DNA of 64,000 nt from Streptococcus equinus. GTDB lineage: Bacteria > Bacillota > Bacilli > Lactobacillales > Streptococcaceae. The translations under genes were made by a program, and so were the position numbers. The stretch spans positions 1 to 64,000 of the forward strand of contig NZ_FNJK01000002.1 of NCBI RefSeq assembly GCF_900104225.1. The letters are read 5' to 3'. Positions 35,249 through 44,948 of this stretch are shown in pieces. Position 1 is the stretch's first letter, and every line of letters starts with the position of its first letter. The notes under the pieces were generated by a model, which saw only the letters and a program-made list of their open reading frames with translations, was not told the DNA's origin and did no database searches.

Positions 35249-35448
35249 TGATATAATACTGAAGAAGATTTCAAGATACAAGTGAGATAAACATCGTGAG
35301 TGATGGTAAGTCTCAGGTAGGCACTCCTTATCGTGCAGCTCCTTGTTAGAGGAGATAGAGATGACGAAATATTTTTCGTTAATTGAGGTGGCACCGCGCT
35401 ATACATTAGACGCCCTCACACAGAAGTTTTTTCTGTGTGGGGTTTTTT
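35249..35448 (+). promoter_or_regulatory. T-box module 2, partial duplicate without a visible specifier stem
   Basis: From TCAGGTAGGCAC (35313) to the end of the terminator this is a near-copy of 35092-35232, offset by 221 then 216 bp because of a 5-base length difference. It has its own T-box core (35385-35398) and terminator (stem 35414-35425/35431-35442). Its upstream 65 bases lack the GGGAGC distal loop and a partner for a stem I; only TGATGGTA recalls the end of stem I. TGATATAAT at 35249-35257 is an extended -10 that could give this module its own promoter. Confidence 0.8.
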
Positions 35449-35467
35449 GTTTAATTGGGAGGAAATC

Positions 35468-35506
35468 ATGAGAAGAAGAGATAAAGGCTGGCGAAGTAGC
35501 TGCTAG
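35468..35506 (+). CDS. Possible trp leader peptide (12 residues, one Trp)
   Basis: GGGAGG at 35457-35462 and a 5-base spacer precede ATG and the frame MRRRDKGWRSSC, ending in TAG. It lies between the second T-box terminator and trpE, whose own AGAGGA and ATG (35556) follow 50 bases later. The strong ribosome binding site and the single Trp codon suggest a leader peptide that could couple translation to tryptophan supply; it could equally be a remnant. Confidence 0.35.
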   Translation: MRRRDKGWRSSC

Positions 35507-35555
35507 AATTAAAAAAATTAATCACTATTAAAAATTCATGTAGAGAGGACATGAC

Positions 35556-36911
35556 ATGCGAAAAATTCTAACTGCTGATACTTTAACACCTATTCTTGCT
35601 TATATGCGAGTTCAAGGTGAGCATAAGGTTATTCTTGAATCAATTCCACGAGAAAAAGAAAATGCACGTTTTTCAATCGTGGCATATAACCCAGTCTTTG
35701 AAATCAAATATGAAAATGGCGAGTTAACCGAAAATGGTCAAGTCATTACTGGTGACCCACTGGATTATCTTAATCACGTAACGGTCAAAGGAGAAGCTAC
35801 TGATTTGCCTTTTGGTGGCGGTGCGATTGGCTTTGTCGGTTATGACATGATTAGCCTTTATGAAAATATCGGAGAGATTCCAGAAGATACAATTGGAACG
35901 CCAGATATGCATTTCTTTGTTTATGAATCTTATTTGATTTTTGACCATAAAACTGAAAAAGTTTACGTGGTTGAAGATAACATCTACAGCCATCGTGACA
36001 ACGATGCGACACGTCAAGCACTTGGTAAGGTAGTGAAAGATTTGCAGACGCAAGCACCAAACGAATTTTCACCACAGGAATTACATTCTCTTGAGTTTAA
36101 ACACCACATTGAAAAAGAAAAATTTGAACAGATGGTTGACACGGCCAAGCAATTGATTCGCCAAGGGGATATGTTTCAATGTGTATTGAGTCAACGTTTC
36201 TCAAGTCCGTTTGAGGGTGACCCGCTTGATTATTACCGTAATTTGCGCGTGACTAATCCGTCAAATTATCTTTATTTCTATGACTTTGGGGATTATCAAA
36301 TTATCGGAGCAAGTCCTGAAAGTTTGGTTTCTGTGAAAAATGGTGAAGTAACAACGAATCCAATTGCAGGAACTCGTCCAAGAGGTGCTGATGATGCTGA
36401 AGATGCTGCGCTAGCTAAAGACTTGCAATCTGATATCAAAGAAACAGCTGAACATCGCATGTTAGTTGATTTAGGACGAAATGATATTGGAAGAATTTCT
36501 CAAAATGGTACGGTCAAAGTAACCAAATATATGGAAGTGGAGTATTTCCGCTATGTCATGCACTTAACCAGTGTGGTTAAAGGGCAACTGTTACCTGGTG
36601 TTCAAAGTATTGATGCCTTAAAAACAACATTGCCAGCTGGTACTGTATCAGGGGCACCGAAAATTCGTGCCATGAAACGCATCTATGAATTGGAAGAAGA
36701 AAAGCGTGGCGTATATGCGGGAGCGATTGGTTACCTTTCAGCAACTGGTGATATGGATTTTGCCATTGCTATTCGAACAATGATTCTTAAAAATCAAAAA
36801 GCATATGTTCAAGCAGGCGCAGGAATTGTTTATGACAGCGTTCCAGAAAATGAATTTTACGAGACCATCAATAAAGCCAAAGCCATGACACGAATAGGGG
36901 ATAGCAAATGA
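35556..36911 (+). CDS. trpE: Anthranilate synthase component I
   Basis: 451 residues. The N-terminal LLES-like feedback site reads VILESIPREKENARFS; the chorismate-binding domain has GDMFQCVLSQRFS, PIAGTRPRG, and VSGAPKIRAM with the conserved C-terminal GAGIVYDSVPENEF. It converts chorismate to anthranilate using ammonia supplied by TrpG. First gene of the trp operon, behind two T-box modules. The stop overlaps trpG as ATGA. Confidence 0.96.
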   Translation: MRKILTADTLTPILAYMRVQGEHKVILESIPREKENARFSIVAYNPVFEIKYENGELTENGQVITGDPLDYLNHVTVKGEATDLPFGGGAIGFVGYDMISLYENIGEIPEDTIGTPDMHFFVYESYLIFDHKTEKVYVVEDNIYSHRDNDATRQALGKVVKDLQTQAPNEFSPQELHSLEFKHHIEKEKFEQMVDTAKQLIRQGDMFQCVLSQRFSSPFEGDPLDYYRNLRVTNPSNYLYFYDFGDYQIIGASPESLVSVKNGEVTTNPIAGTRPRGADDAEDAALAKDLQSDIKETAEHRMLVDLGRNDIGRISQNGTVKVTKYMEVEYFRYVMHLTSVVKGQLLPGVQSIDALKTTLPAGTVSGAPKIRAMKRIYELEEEKRGVYAGAIGYLSATGDMDFAIAIRTMILKNQKAYVQAGAGIVYDSVPENEFYETINKAKAMTRIGDSK

Positions 36912-37477
36912 TTTTATTAATTGATAATTACGATTCTTTTACCTATAACCTAGCACAGTACCTTGGGACATTTGCAGAGGTAAAAGTTCTACGAAATGAT
37001 GATGACACACTTGAAAAAACTGCTCAAGAAGCAGATGCCATTGTTCTATCACCAGGTCCAGGTTGGCCTGCAGATGCTGGAAAGATGGAAGATATGATTC
37101 AAGCTTTTGCGGGTCAAAAGCCAATGTTAGGCATTTGTCTTGGGCATCAAGCTATTGCAGAGAGCTTTGGTGGCAAACTTGGTTTAGCTAAAAATGTTAT
37201 GCATGGTAAACAAAGTGAGATTGAAGTACTGACACAAACACCAGTTTTTGCAAGCTTAGCTAAGAAAATGCCCATCATGCGTTACCATTCAATCGTAGTG
37301 ACAGATATGCCAGAAGATTTTGAAGTTACTGCAAAAACGACTGATGACCAAGAAATCATGGCTATCCAGCATAAACAGTTACCAATTTACGGCCTTCAAT
37401 TTCACCCAGAAAGTATTGGGTCACCAGATGGTCTTAAGATGATTGAAAACTTTGTACGATTAGTTGTTGAAAAGTAA
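36908..37477 (+). CDS. trpG: Anthranilate synthase component II (glutamine amidotransferase)
   Basis: 189 residues. Class I amidotransferase triad: nucleophile Cys in MLGICLGHQAIAE, and His and Glu in YGLQFHPESIGS. It hydrolyses glutamine to supply ammonia to TrpE; in some Gram-positives the same protein also serves p-aminobenzoate synthesis. Overlaps trpE by four bases. It is not fused to trpD. Confidence 0.95.
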   Translation: MILLIDNYDSFTYNLAQYLGTFAEVKVLRNDDDTLEKTAQEADAIVLSPGPGWPADAGKMEDMIQAFAGQKPMLGICLGHQAIAESFGGKLGLAKNVMHGKQSEIEVLTQTPVFASLAKKMPIMRYHSIVVTDMPEDFEVTAKTTDDQEIMAIQHKQLPIYGLQFHPESIGSPDGLKMIENFVRLVVEK

Positions 37478-37492
37478 AGTGAGGGAAAGATA

Positions 37493-38497
37493 ATGAAAGA
37501 ACTCTTTAATCAAATTGCTAACAGAGAAGATTTATCAGAAGAACAAGTCGAAGCATTATTTGATAGCATTCTAAATAATACTATTTCAGAAAGTGAAATT
37601 GCCGCTTTTCTAATGGGACTTAAGGTTAAAGGTGAAACACCTTCTGAAATTACTGGTATTGTCCGTGCTCTGAAAAGTCATGCCGTTGATTTACCAGAAG
37701 ATTTTACAGATGCTATGTGTAATTGTGGTACAGGTGGTGACCAATCTTACAGTTTTAATATTTCAACAACAGCTTGCTTTATTTTAGCAGCAGGTGGTAT
37801 TCGTATTGCCAAAGGTGGTAATCGTTCGGTGTCATCAAAATCAGGTTCTGCTGATGTTCTTGAAGCTTTGGGCATTAATATTGCTGCTTCACCAGCAACA
37901 TTATCAAAAGCTCTTGATGAAGTTGGACTCGCCTTTATCTTTGCTCAAACCATGCACCCAGCTATGCGCTTTATCGGTCCCGCACGTAAAACACTTGGGA
38001 TTCCAACTATTATGAATATCGTTGGTCCTTTGGCAAATCCGCTTGACCTTGAAACGCAGTTGATGGGCTTGTATCGGGCAGACCTCCAAGAAACAGCAGC
38101 ACAAGTCATGCAAAAACTCGGACGCAAACGTGCCATTATTGTCACAGGGCCAAATAACATGGATGAAGCAGCTCTTTACGGCAAAAATACTTATACATTG
38201 TTAGAAGACGGTCAAATCACTCAACACAGCTTTACTTACAAAGACCTTGGCATGCCAAGAGTTGAGTTAGATGATATTGTTGGCGGAGATGCTAAGCAAA
38301 ATGCAGATATTTTAGTCAGCGTTCTTGAAAATCAGGCTAGCCCATATCTTGAAACAACCGTGCTAAATGCTGGTCTTGGCTTTTATGCTAACGGTAAAGT
38401 TGATAGTCTAGCAGAAGGGATTGACCTTGCTCGTCAATTAATTGCGGATGGTTCTGCTCTTGCTAAACTTCACCAATTGCAAGAGGTACAAGTATGA
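37493..38497 (+). CDS. trpD: Anthranilate phosphoribosyltransferase
   Basis: 334 residues. The phosphoribosyl-diphosphate-binding motif is CGTGGDQSYSFNIST; further conserved parts are KGGNRSVSSKSGSADVLEAL and MHPAMRFIGPARKTLGI. It transfers phosphoribose to anthranilate. GAGGG precedes the ATG by 8 bases, 15 bases after trpG. Overlaps trpC by four bases. Confidence 0.96.
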   Translation: MKELFNQIANREDLSEEQVEALFDSILNNTISESEIAAFLMGLKVKGETPSEITGIVRALKSHAVDLPEDFTDAMCNCGTGGDQSYSFNISTTACFILAAGGIRIAKGGNRSVSSKSGSADVLEALGINIAASPATLSKALDEVGLAFIFAQTMHPAMRFIGPARKTLGIPTIMNIVGPLANPLDLETQLMGLYRADLQETAAQVMQKLGRKRAIIVTGPNNMDEAALYGKNTYTLLEDGQITQHSFTYKDLGMPRVELDDIVGGDAKQNADILVSVLENQASPYLETTVLNAGLGFYANGKVDSLAEGIDLARQLIADGSALAKLHQLQEVQV

Positions 38498-39261
38498 GTA
38501 AAGAATTTTTACCAACCATTTTAAAGCAAAAAGAAAAAGAAGTTGACTCTCTAGAACTTGAGCCACTGCAACCTCTTCGTGAGACTTATAAGCTCTACGA
38601 TTACCTTAAAAATAATGCGAATAAGCTGCAAATTATCGCTGAGGTAAAAAAAGCCAGTCCCAGTCTTGGTGACATTAATCTCGAAGTTGATATTGTTAAG
38701 CAAGCCAAAATTTACCAAGATAGCGGTGCTGTGATGATTTCTGTTTTGACAGACCCTTTCTTTTTCAAGGGGGACATTGATTATCTTCGTCAGATTTCAA
38801 ATCAAGTAAAAATTCCAACCTTGGCAAAAGATTTTATCATCGATGAAAAACAGATTATTCGTAGTCGAAATGCAGGAGCAACTGTTATTTTACTGATTGT
38901 GGCAGCTCTTTCTGAGACGCGTTTGAAAGAACTTTATGACTTTGCAACAGGATTAGGACTAGAAGTTCTGCTTGAAACGCATAACTTAGCAGAGTTGGAA
39001 GTGGCTCATCGCATTGGTGCTAAGATTATCGGAGTTAACAATCGTAACTTGGTGACCTTTGAAACGGATATCAATACAAGCTTGGAGCTATCAACATATT
39101 TTAAAGAAGGTCCAGTTTATATTTCAGAGTCAGCTATTTTTACTAAAGAAGATGCTGAGCTCGTTGCTCCATTTTTCAATGGTATTTTAGTTGGTACGGC
39201 TTTAATGACCGCTGAAAATGTAGCCGAGAAAGTGAAGGAGTTGCAAATTGACAAAGGTTAA
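38494..39261 (+). CDS. trpC: Indole-3-glycerol phosphate synthase
   Basis: 255 residues, a TIM barrel with the usual catalytic residues: [11 protein letters not shown] (Lys), [23 protein letters not shown] and [14 protein letters not shown], then [11 protein letters not shown]. It closes the indole ring of CdRP. Starts with ATGA overlap of trpD, and its 3' end overlaps the trpF start by 14 bases. Confidence 0.96.
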   Translation: MSKEFLPTILKQKEKEVDSLELEPLQPLRETYKLYDYLKNNANKLQIIAEVKKASPSLGDINLEVDIVKQAKIYQDSGAVMISVLTDPFFFKGDIDYLRQISNQVKIPTLAKDFIIDEKQIIRSRNAGATVILLIVAALSETRLKELYDFATGLGLEVLLETHNLAELEVAHRIGAKIIGVNNRNLVTFETDINTSLELSTYFKEGPVYISESAIFTKEDAELVAPFFNGILVGTALMTAENVAEKVKELQIDKG

Positions 39262-39829
39262 AATTTGCGGACTTTCAACCAAAGAAGCTGTTGAACAAGC
39301 GGTTAAAAGCGGAGCTGATTATATTGGTTTCGTCTTTGCCAAAAGTAAACGTCAAGTCGGCATAAAACAAGCTAGCCATTTAGCTCAGTTGATTCCAAAA
39401 ACTGTCCAAAAAGTGGGTGTTTTTGTAAGTCCGACCCTCTTGGAGCTTCAAGAAGCCATAACTAAAGTGCCTCTTGATCTTGTGCAAATTCATGGTGAGT
39501 TTGCTGATGAGGACTTTGAAAAAATTGGAGTTCCAAGTATTCGTGCCATTCCTGTCCAAAAAACACTGGGAGAAATTCATACTAAAGCGGATTTTCTATT
39601 ATTTGACGCCCCCCTAGCTGGTTCCGGAAAGACATTTGATTGGGAGCTGCTAAAGGATAAAAAAATAGCGAAGCCATATTTTTTAGCAGGTGGATTGAGT
39701 GTCGATAATGTCGGACAAGCTATAACTTTCTTTCGACCCTACGCTGTTGATGTTTCTTCTGGTGTTGAGACGGATGGTAAAAAAGATTTATTGAAGATTA
39801 TGAGATTTATAGAAAGTGTGAAAAAATGA
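39248..39829 (+). CDS. trpF: Phosphoribosylanthranilate isomerase
   Basis: 193 residues, a small TIM barrel: [15 protein letters not shown] with the catalytic Cys, [31 protein letters not shown] and [11 protein letters not shown], ending GVETDGKKD. It isomerises PRA to CdRP. The start is TTG at 39248, with GAAGGAG 7 nt upstream inside trpC; no ATG fits. Its stop overlaps trpB by four bases. Confidence 0.95.
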   Translation: MTKVKICGLSTKEAVEQAVKSGADYIGFVFAKSKRQVGIKQASHLAQLIPKTVQKVGVFVSPTLLELQEAITKVPLDLVQIHGEFADEDFEKIGVPSIRAIPVQKTLGEIHTKADFLLFDAPLAGSGKTFDWELLKDKKIAKPYFLAGGLSVDNVGQAITFFRPYAVDVSSGVETDGKKDLLKIMRFIESVKK

Positions 39830-41028
39830 GCTATAACCAACCAGATATTAATGGATTTTATGGAAAATTCGGTGGACAGTTTGTCCCTGAAACGCTGATG
39901 ACAGCCGTTATTGAACTTGATAAAGCTTACCGCGAAGCAAAAGCTGACCCAAGTTTTCAAGCAGAACTTGATGAACTACTTAAAAACTATGTTGGACGTG
40001 AAACACCGCTTTATTACGCAGAGCGCTTAACTAAGCATATCGGTGGTGCTAAGATTTACCTTAAACGTGAAGACCTTAACCACACTGGTGCTCACAAAAT
40101 CAACAACGCCCTTGGTCAAGTTCTCCTTGCAAAACGCATGGGTAAAAAGAAAATCATTGCCGAAACTGGAGCTGGTCAACACGGTGTGGCAACAGCTACA
40201 GCAGCTGCACTTTTTGACATGGAATGTACTATTTACATGGGTGAAGAAGATGTCAAACGTCAAGCCCTCAATGTTTTTCGTATGGAGCTGCTCGGTGCTA
40301 AAGTACACGCTGTCACAGATGGTTCACGTGTTTTGAAAGACGCTGTTAATGCAGCTCTTCGCGCGTGGGTAGCAAATATCGAAGATACTCACTATATTAT
40401 GGGGTCAGCACTTGGACCTGCACCATTTCCTGAAATCGTACGTGACTTCCAATCAGTTATTGGTAAAGAAGCTAAAAAACAATACGCAGAAATCTCAGGT
40501 GGTAAACTACCAGATGCTGTTCTAGCTTGTATCGGTGGTGGCTCAAATGCAATCGGACTTTTCTATCCATTTGTTGAAGATGAATCTGTTGCCCTTTATG
40601 GTGCTGAAGCTGCAGGACATGGTCTTGATACTGAAGAGCACGCAGCAACTTTTGCCAAAGGTCGTCCAGGCATTTTGCATGGAGCTTTGATGAATGTTCT
40701 CCAAGACCGTCACGGACAAATCATGGAAGCTTTCTCAATTTCAGCTGGGCTTGATTATCCAGGTGTTGGGCCAGAACATTGTCACTTTAAAGATATTGGT
40801 CGTGCAACATACGATTCTATTACGGATGAAGAAGCGCTTGAAGCATTTATGCTCCTTTCACGCTTGGAAGGAATTATTCCAGCCCTTGAGTCAAGTCACG
40901 CCGTCGCTCTTACCCAAAAAGTAGCTAAAGAACTTGGACCAGACAAGTCAATTATCGTTTGCCTATCAGGACGCGGGGACAAGGATGTTGTTCAAGTTAA
41001 AGAACGTTTGGAAGCAGAAGGGAAATAA
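39826..41028 (+). CDS. trpB: Tryptophan synthase beta chain
   Basis: 400 residues. The PLP lysine is in [15 protein letters not shown]; the phosphate-binding glycine loop is [22 protein letters not shown] opens the protein. It joins indole and serine, with indole channelled from TrpA. Overlaps trpF by four bases; trpA follows after two bases. Confidence 0.97.
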   Translation: MSYNQPDINGFYGKFGGQFVPETLMTAVIELDKAYREAKADPSFQAELDELLKNYVGRETPLYYAERLTKHIGGAKIYLKREDLNHTGAHKINNALGQVLLAKRMGKKKIIAETGAGQHGVATATAAALFDMECTIYMGEEDVKRQALNVFRMELLGAKVHAVTDGSRVLKDAVNAALRAWVANIEDTHYIMGSALGPAPFPEIVRDFQSVIGKEAKKQYAEISGGKLPDAVLACIGGGSNAIGLFYPFVEDESVALYGAEAAGHGLDTEEHAATFAKGRPGILHGALMNVLQDRHGQIMEAFSISAGLDYPGVGPEHCHFKDIGRATYDSITDEEALEAFMLLSRLEGIIPALESSHAVALTQKVAKELGPDKSIIVCLSGRGDKDVVQVKERLEAEGK

Positions 41029-41030
41029 TT

Positions 41031-41813
41031 ATGACAAAGACACTTACAAAACATCTAAATGAGATTAAAGCCAGCGGCAAAGGAATTTTTGTTCCTTATA
41101 TCATGGCAGGTGACCATGATAAAGGTCTTGATGGCTTATTTGAGACGATTGATTTATTGGAAAATAGTGGAGCTTCTGCCATTGAAGTAGGGATTCCATG
41201 GTCTGACCCCGTCGCTGATGGCCCAGTTATTGAATTAGCTGGTCAACGAAGTCTTGCTAAAGGCGTTAATTTGACTGCGATTGTTGAAAAATTGCAAGAA
41301 CAAACTGTCGATGTACCTTTAGTAATCATGACATATATCAATCCTGTTTATCAATATGGCATCGAAAAATTTATCCATGATTTAAAAAATACGTCTGTTA
41401 AAGGCTTGATTATTCCTGATTTGCCACATGAACATGAAGATATGATTAAACCATATCTTGACAATACAGATATTGCGCTTGTTCCACTTGTTAGTTTGAC
41501 AACTGGTATTGAACGTCAAAAAACATTGTGCCAAGGGGCAGAAGGCTTTATTTATGCAGTAGCCATTAACGGTGTCACTGGTAAAACAGGTAATTACCGA
41601 GATGATTTGGATAAACATTTGACGAATCTAGAAGCAGTAGCTGATATCCCAGTATTAACAGGATTTGGAGTGTCAACAAAAGCTGATATTGAGCGCTTCA
41701 ACAAAGTATCTGACGGTGTTATTGTCGGAACAAAAATTGTTAGAGACTTACACGAAGGAAAGACTGCAGACGTTGCAGAATTTGTTAAATACGGTTCATC
41801 TTATCAAAAATAA
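41031..41813 (+). CDS. trpA: Tryptophan synthase alpha chain
   Basis: 260 residues, TIM barrel: catalytic Glu in [18 protein letters not shown] and Asp in [13 protein letters not shown], phosphate loop [11 protein letters not shown]. It cleaves indole-3-glycerol phosphate to indole and G3P. Last gene of the operon, followed at once by a terminator. Confidence 0.97.
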   Translation: MTKTLTKHLNEIKASGKGIFVPYIMAGDHDKGLDGLFETIDLLENSGASAIEVGIPWSDPVADGPVIELAGQRSLAKGVNLTAIVEKLQEQTVDVPLVIMTYINPVYQYGIEKFIHDLKNTSVKGLIIPDLPHEHEDMIKPYLDNTDIALVPLVSLTTGIERQKTLCQGAEGFIYAVAINGVTGKTGNYRDDLDKHLTNLEAVADIPVLTGFGVSTKADIERFNKVSDGVIVGTKIVRDLHEGKTADVAEFVKYGSSYQK

Positions 41814-41816
41814 AAG

Positions 41817-41842
41817 AAAACCACTCAATGAGTGGTTTTTTT
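41817..41842. terminator. Bidirectional terminator between trpA and mntH
   Basis: AAAACCACTC / GAGTGGTTTT with an AAT loop and T7 on the plus strand; on the minus strand a shorter T run follows. It separates the convergent trp operon and mntH. Confidence 0.8.
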
Positions 41843-41846
41843 GGGT

Positions 41847-43187
41847 TTAAAACAAATCAATAATTAATTTTAAGTTTAAGACAGTTAAAATGATTGCTAC
41901 CAGATAGCCTAAAATGGAATTCCATTTACTATTGACGAAGTCTCCCATAATCTTACGATTTGATGTGAAATACACCAAAGGAAAAATAGAGAAAGGAAGC
42001 GCAAGTGATAGGAAGACTTGCGAGTAAACAATTAATTGATCAAGGACACTTTCTTGACTACCGTAAAGAAGTGCGATAATCAAGACCGGAGCTAAGGCAA
42101 CTAAGCGCGTGACTAGTCGGATTAACCATTGAGGTAATCGTAGTTTTAAGAAACCTTCCATGACAATTTGTCCAGTTAGTGTACCTGTGATGGTAGAGTT
42201 TTGTCCGCTAGCTAAAAGTGCAATAGCAAAGAGAGTTGATAAAGCGGCGCTGGCAATAGCTCCTGCAATATTCGAATCTTGAAGGGCATCATACATTTGT
42301 GAAAAAGCGTTAATGTCATTAGCATGTCCATAAAAGAGCGATGCTCCCAAGATAAGAAGAAGTGAGTTGACCACAAAAGCAATCGTTAATTGAATATTGG
42401 AATCCCAAGTCATAAAACGAACCGCTTGTTTAATAGAAGATTGACTGGAATAATCAACTTTACGTGTTTGGGAAATAGCTGAGTGAAGATAGAGATTATG
42501 TGGCATTACAGTTGCACCAATAATCCCTAGAGCGAGTGTTAATTTACTATTAACAGCACTTTGGTGTAAATCCATAATAGATGGATGTGGGATGAAGCCA
42601 TGTAAAATACCTGAAAAACTTGGCTTTGATAACAGGACTAAATATAAGAAAATAACCAAAATCGTTGCAATCAAGGTTGAAACCAAGGCTTCAATTTTAC
42701 GAAAACCAAGCTTCATCAGGGATAAGAGAATAAAAACATCTAAAATAGTTATCAAAATGGAAAACAGTAACGGCCATCCAAATAATAAGTGGAGCGCAAT
42801 CCCAGATCCGATAACTTCTGCTAAATCAGTCGCCATCAAGGCTAGTTCAATGATGACAAATAAAAGATAACGTAGCTTTTTTGGCAAATGAGCAGCAGTT
42901 GCTTGTGCTAAATCTTTCTGAGTCACAATACCCAATTTTCCTGCCATCTGCTGCAGCTGCATAGCAATCAAAGATGAGATCAATACAACTGATAAAAGTA
43001 AATATTTATAGGTAGCTCCGCCGACAACACTAGTAATCCAGTTACCAGGATCCATGTAACCAACAGCCACTAAGGCTCCTGGACCGGCAAAGGCTCGAAG
43101 TGTACGCCAAAATGAGGCATTTTTTGGAACAGCAATACTTTGATTGACCTCACTGAGTGACTTTTGAGAATTGACAATAGTTTCCAA
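41847..43187 (-). CDS. mntH: NRAMP family Mn2+/Fe2+ transporter
   Basis: 446 residues with about 11 membrane helices. Metal-coordinating motifs are in place: DPGNW in helix 1 and [12 protein letters not shown] in helix 6. It imports manganese and related divalent metals with protons, supporting oxidative stress resistance. The start is TTG at 43187, with GAGGG 6 nt upstream on the minus strand; no ATG is suitably placed. Transcribed alone from the extended -10 at 43225-43233. Confidence 0.93.
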   Translation of the reverse strand: METIVNSQKSLSEVNQSIAVPKNASFWRTLRAFAGPGALVAVGYMDPGNWITSVVGGATYKYLLLSVVLISSLIAMQLQQMAGKLGIVTQKDLAQATAAHLPKKLRYLLFVIIELALMATDLAEVIGSGIALHLLFGWPLLFSILITILDVFILLSLMKLGFRKIEALVSTLIATILVIFLYLVLLSKPSFSGILHGFIPHPSIMDLHQSAVNSKLTLALGIIGATVMPHNLYLHSAISQTRKVDYSSQSSIKQAVRFMTWDSNIQLTIAFVVNSLLLILGASLFYGHANDINAFSQMYDALQDSNIAGAIASAALSTLFAIALLASGQNSTITGTLTGQIVMEGFLKLRLPQWLIRLVTRLVALAPVLIIALLYGSQESVLDQLIVYSQVFLSLALPFSIFPLVYFTSNRKIMGDFVNSKWNSILGYLVAIILTVLNLKLIIDLF

Positions 43188-43224
43188 AGGCAGCCCTCTT
43201 TTCTAAAACTCTTATTCAAGGCCT

Positions 43225-43233
43225 ATTATAGCA
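43225..43233 (-). promoter_or_regulatory. Extended -10 promoter of mntH
   Basis: On the minus strand the sequence reads TGCTATAAT; the -35 region is weak. The start site would be about 30 nt before the TTG start codon. The palindromic TTAAG TGTG CTTAA at 43281-43294 lies upstream. Confidence 0.55.
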
Positions 43234-43239
43234 GAAGAA

Positions 43240-43296
43240 TTTTAAAAATAAAGTAATTTTAACTATATTTAATAAAAAAATTAAGTGTGCTTAAAA
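43240..43296. repeat. Imperfect direct repeat, copy A (upstream of mntH)
   Basis: About 57 bp that align with copy B at 44218-44272 with only small gaps; shared landmarks are TTTTAAAA, TAAAGTA and AAAAATTAAGTG followed by CTTAAAA. Each copy ends in a TTAAG-NNNN-CTTAA palindrome with a T run on the minus strand, so each may act as a weak terminator. The pair brackets the methyltransferase gene. Confidence 0.45.
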
Positions 43297-43413
43297 TTAT
43301 ATAAAGGCTTAGATATGCTCTAAAAATAGAGTCTTTTGTGCACTTTATCTATGCTAAAAGTTTTTTAGAACTGAGAATTAGTGTATAGTATATGGATATA
43401 GGGGGTACTAGAA

Positions 43414-44040
43414 ATGTTAGACAATAAGGGATTTGATTTATGGGCGGATGGATATGATGTTGCTGTTGGACTATCAGATGAAAGTGACACCTATCCGTTT
43501 GCTGGATATAAAAAAGTATTGGGTGGAATATTTGAAGAAGTTTTGTCAAAGAAAAATGCTGCTGTTTTAGATATTGGATTTGGCACAGGTACACTTACAA
43601 CACAACTTTATGAGAATGGTTGCAAAGTATATGGGCAAGACTTTTCGGCGCGAATGATTGAATTAGCTAAAGAGAAGATGAATAACGCAACTCTCTTACA
43701 AGGTGATTTTTCAAAAGGATTAGTGCCAGAATTAAAAGATTGCAAGTTCGATTATATTGTTGGTACTTACTCTTTGCATCATCTTACTGATGAGAGAAAA
43801 GTACTATTTTTCAATGAGCTATTGAATCAGTTAAACGATGGAGGAAAGTTGCTTATTGGAGATGTTGCTTTCAATACCAGATTGGAACTCGAAAAGTGCA
43901 AGGCAGAATCAGGTGATAATTGGGATGAGGATGAAATCTATTTTGTATTTGATGAAATCAGAGATTTCTTTCCGCAAGCAACATTTGAACCTAAATCATA
44001 TTGTTCTGGAATACTCACAATTATAAAAGAGCAGAACTAG
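43414..44040 (+). CDS. Class I SAM-dependent methyltransferase
   Basis: 208 residues. Motif I is VLDIGFGTGTLTTQLYENG, then YGQDFSARMIELAKEKM and the post-II region FDYIVGTYSLHHLTDE; the pattern is that of small-molecule methyltransferases related to UbiE/Methyltransf_25. Substrate unknown. AGGGGG precedes the ATG. Codon use (frequent AGA, ATA) differs a little from neighbouring core genes, and the gene sits between two similar 57-bp sequences, which suggests later arrival. Confidence 0.85.
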   Translation: MLDNKGFDLWADGYDVAVGLSDESDTYPFAGYKKVLGGIFEEVLSKKNAAVLDIGFGTGTLTTQLYENGCKVYGQDFSARMIELAKEKMNNATLLQGDFSKGLVPELKDCKFDYIVGTYSLHHLTDERKVLFFNELLNQLNDGGKLLIGDVAFNTRLELEKCKAESGDNWDEDEIYFVFDEIRDFFPQATFEPKSYCSGILTIIKEQN

Positions 44041-44088
44041 GTGCACAATTAGATTTTGTGAGGACAATGTGAATAGAAGAGTATTTAG

Positions 44089-44223
44089 ATGGATACTGTG
44101 TATTTTGAGAATGTACTAACTATAAGAACATATCATGAATTAAGGGATTCCGTTTATTGGAATGTTTTGGTAGTGAATAATCAAAGAAAATATTATCAAA
44201 GATTTGATACAGATGACTTTTAA
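44089..44223 (+). CDS. Small ORF of 44 residues after the methyltransferase
   Basis: An open frame MDTVYFENVLTIRTYHELRD and 24 more residues ending NQRKYYQRFDTDDF. Composition is protein-like, but the ribosome binding site is poor (AGAAG). I do not recognise it. It may be a small gene acquired with the methyltransferase or the start of a gene truncated at repeat copy B, where its stop codon lies. Confidence 0.35.
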   Translation: MDTVYFENVLTIRTYHELRDSVYWNVLVVNNQRKYYQRFDTDDF

Positions 44224-44272
44224 AAGTAAAGTATTTTTATTATATCTACCAAAAATTAAGTGCACTTAAAAA
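44218..44272. repeat. Imperfect direct repeat, copy B (end of prepilin peptidase gene)
   Basis: Partner of copy A at 43240-43296. It ends in the perfect 14-bp palindrome TTAAGTGCACTTAA (44256-44269), which also encodes the last residues and stop codon of the prepilin peptidase on the minus strand. Confidence 0.45.
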
Positions 44273-44906
44273 ACGACACAAGAAGGTATCCGAAAAAGAG
44301 AAAAGGCACAAAAGGGATTCGTTTATTTTTGTGTAAAAGACAAAAAAGAATGCCAGTCAATGATCCAAATTCAATAATCCATAAAATGTCTTGTAAGTCA
44401 AAAAAGAGGCTCAATGTTGCAAGATAGAAAAAATCACCGCTTCCCATTTTAATATCAAAAAGCTCAGCTATGATTCCAAGTAAAAGAAGAATAATGGTTA
44501 ATTTGTTAATAGGAAGAAAAAAGAGAAGAAGTGAACTAGGGATTAACCATATTAATAGTGGAAAGGATTGGTGGTTAAAATCATACAAGCTAAGGGTTAG
44601 ACTAAAAAAGAAAATGAAAAGAGTTGCTGGAGATATAATGCCATGGTAACAAAAGGCAGTAGCTAAGCCGCAGACAAATTCAAAAAGACCATACCATAAA
44701 GGAATTTTTGCTTTGCAAAAATGGCAGCGTGACCGATTGATAATTTGTGAAAACACAGGAATTAAGTCACGAACCTCAAGTTTCTTACCACAAGTCTCAC
44801 AATGACTAGCTGGAAATAAAATGGATTCTTCAGGAAAACGATCCACGACTAAACCGATAAAAGAAGCAAGCGATGCTCCAAGAAAAAAGAATAATAAAGT
44901 GTCCAT
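44256..44906 (-). CDS. Prepilin peptidase (ComC/PilD family)
   Basis: 216 residues, polytopic. The N-terminal cytoplasmic loop has the CxxC pairs CETCGKK and CHFCKAK; the aspartyl protease residues are in SLYDFNHQSFP and KMGSGDFFYL (GxGD). It cleaves and methylates type IV-like prepilins; in streptococci this is the competence pilin peptidase ComC, needed for DNA uptake. The C-terminus ends within repeat copy B. Confidence 0.9.
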   Translation of the reverse strand: MDTLLFFFLGASLASFIGLVVDRFPEESILFPASHCETCGKKLEVRDLIPVFSQIINRSRCHFCKAKIPLWYGLFEFVCGLATAFCYHGIISPATLFIFFFSLTLSLYDFNHQSFPLLIWLIPSSLLLFFLPINKLTIILLLLGIIAELFDIKMGSGDFFYLATLSLFFDLQDILWIIEFGSLTGILFCLLHKNKRIPFVPFLFFGYLLVSFFKCT

Positions 44907-44948
44907 ACTTTATTATTCGAAAAAAATTTAAAATCGTGAGCATATTAT

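Noticed and set aside
35200-35406. Open frame on the minus strand across the trp leader
   Set aside because: It runs through both duplicated T-box/terminator modules and its apparent protein repeats come from the RNA element.
43281-43294. TTAAG-TGTG-CTTAA upstream of mntH as a manganese repressor site
   Set aside because: It does not match the SloR/ScaR/MtsR operators I know, and a similar palindrome lies at the end of the prepilin peptidase gene, where a terminator role is more likely.
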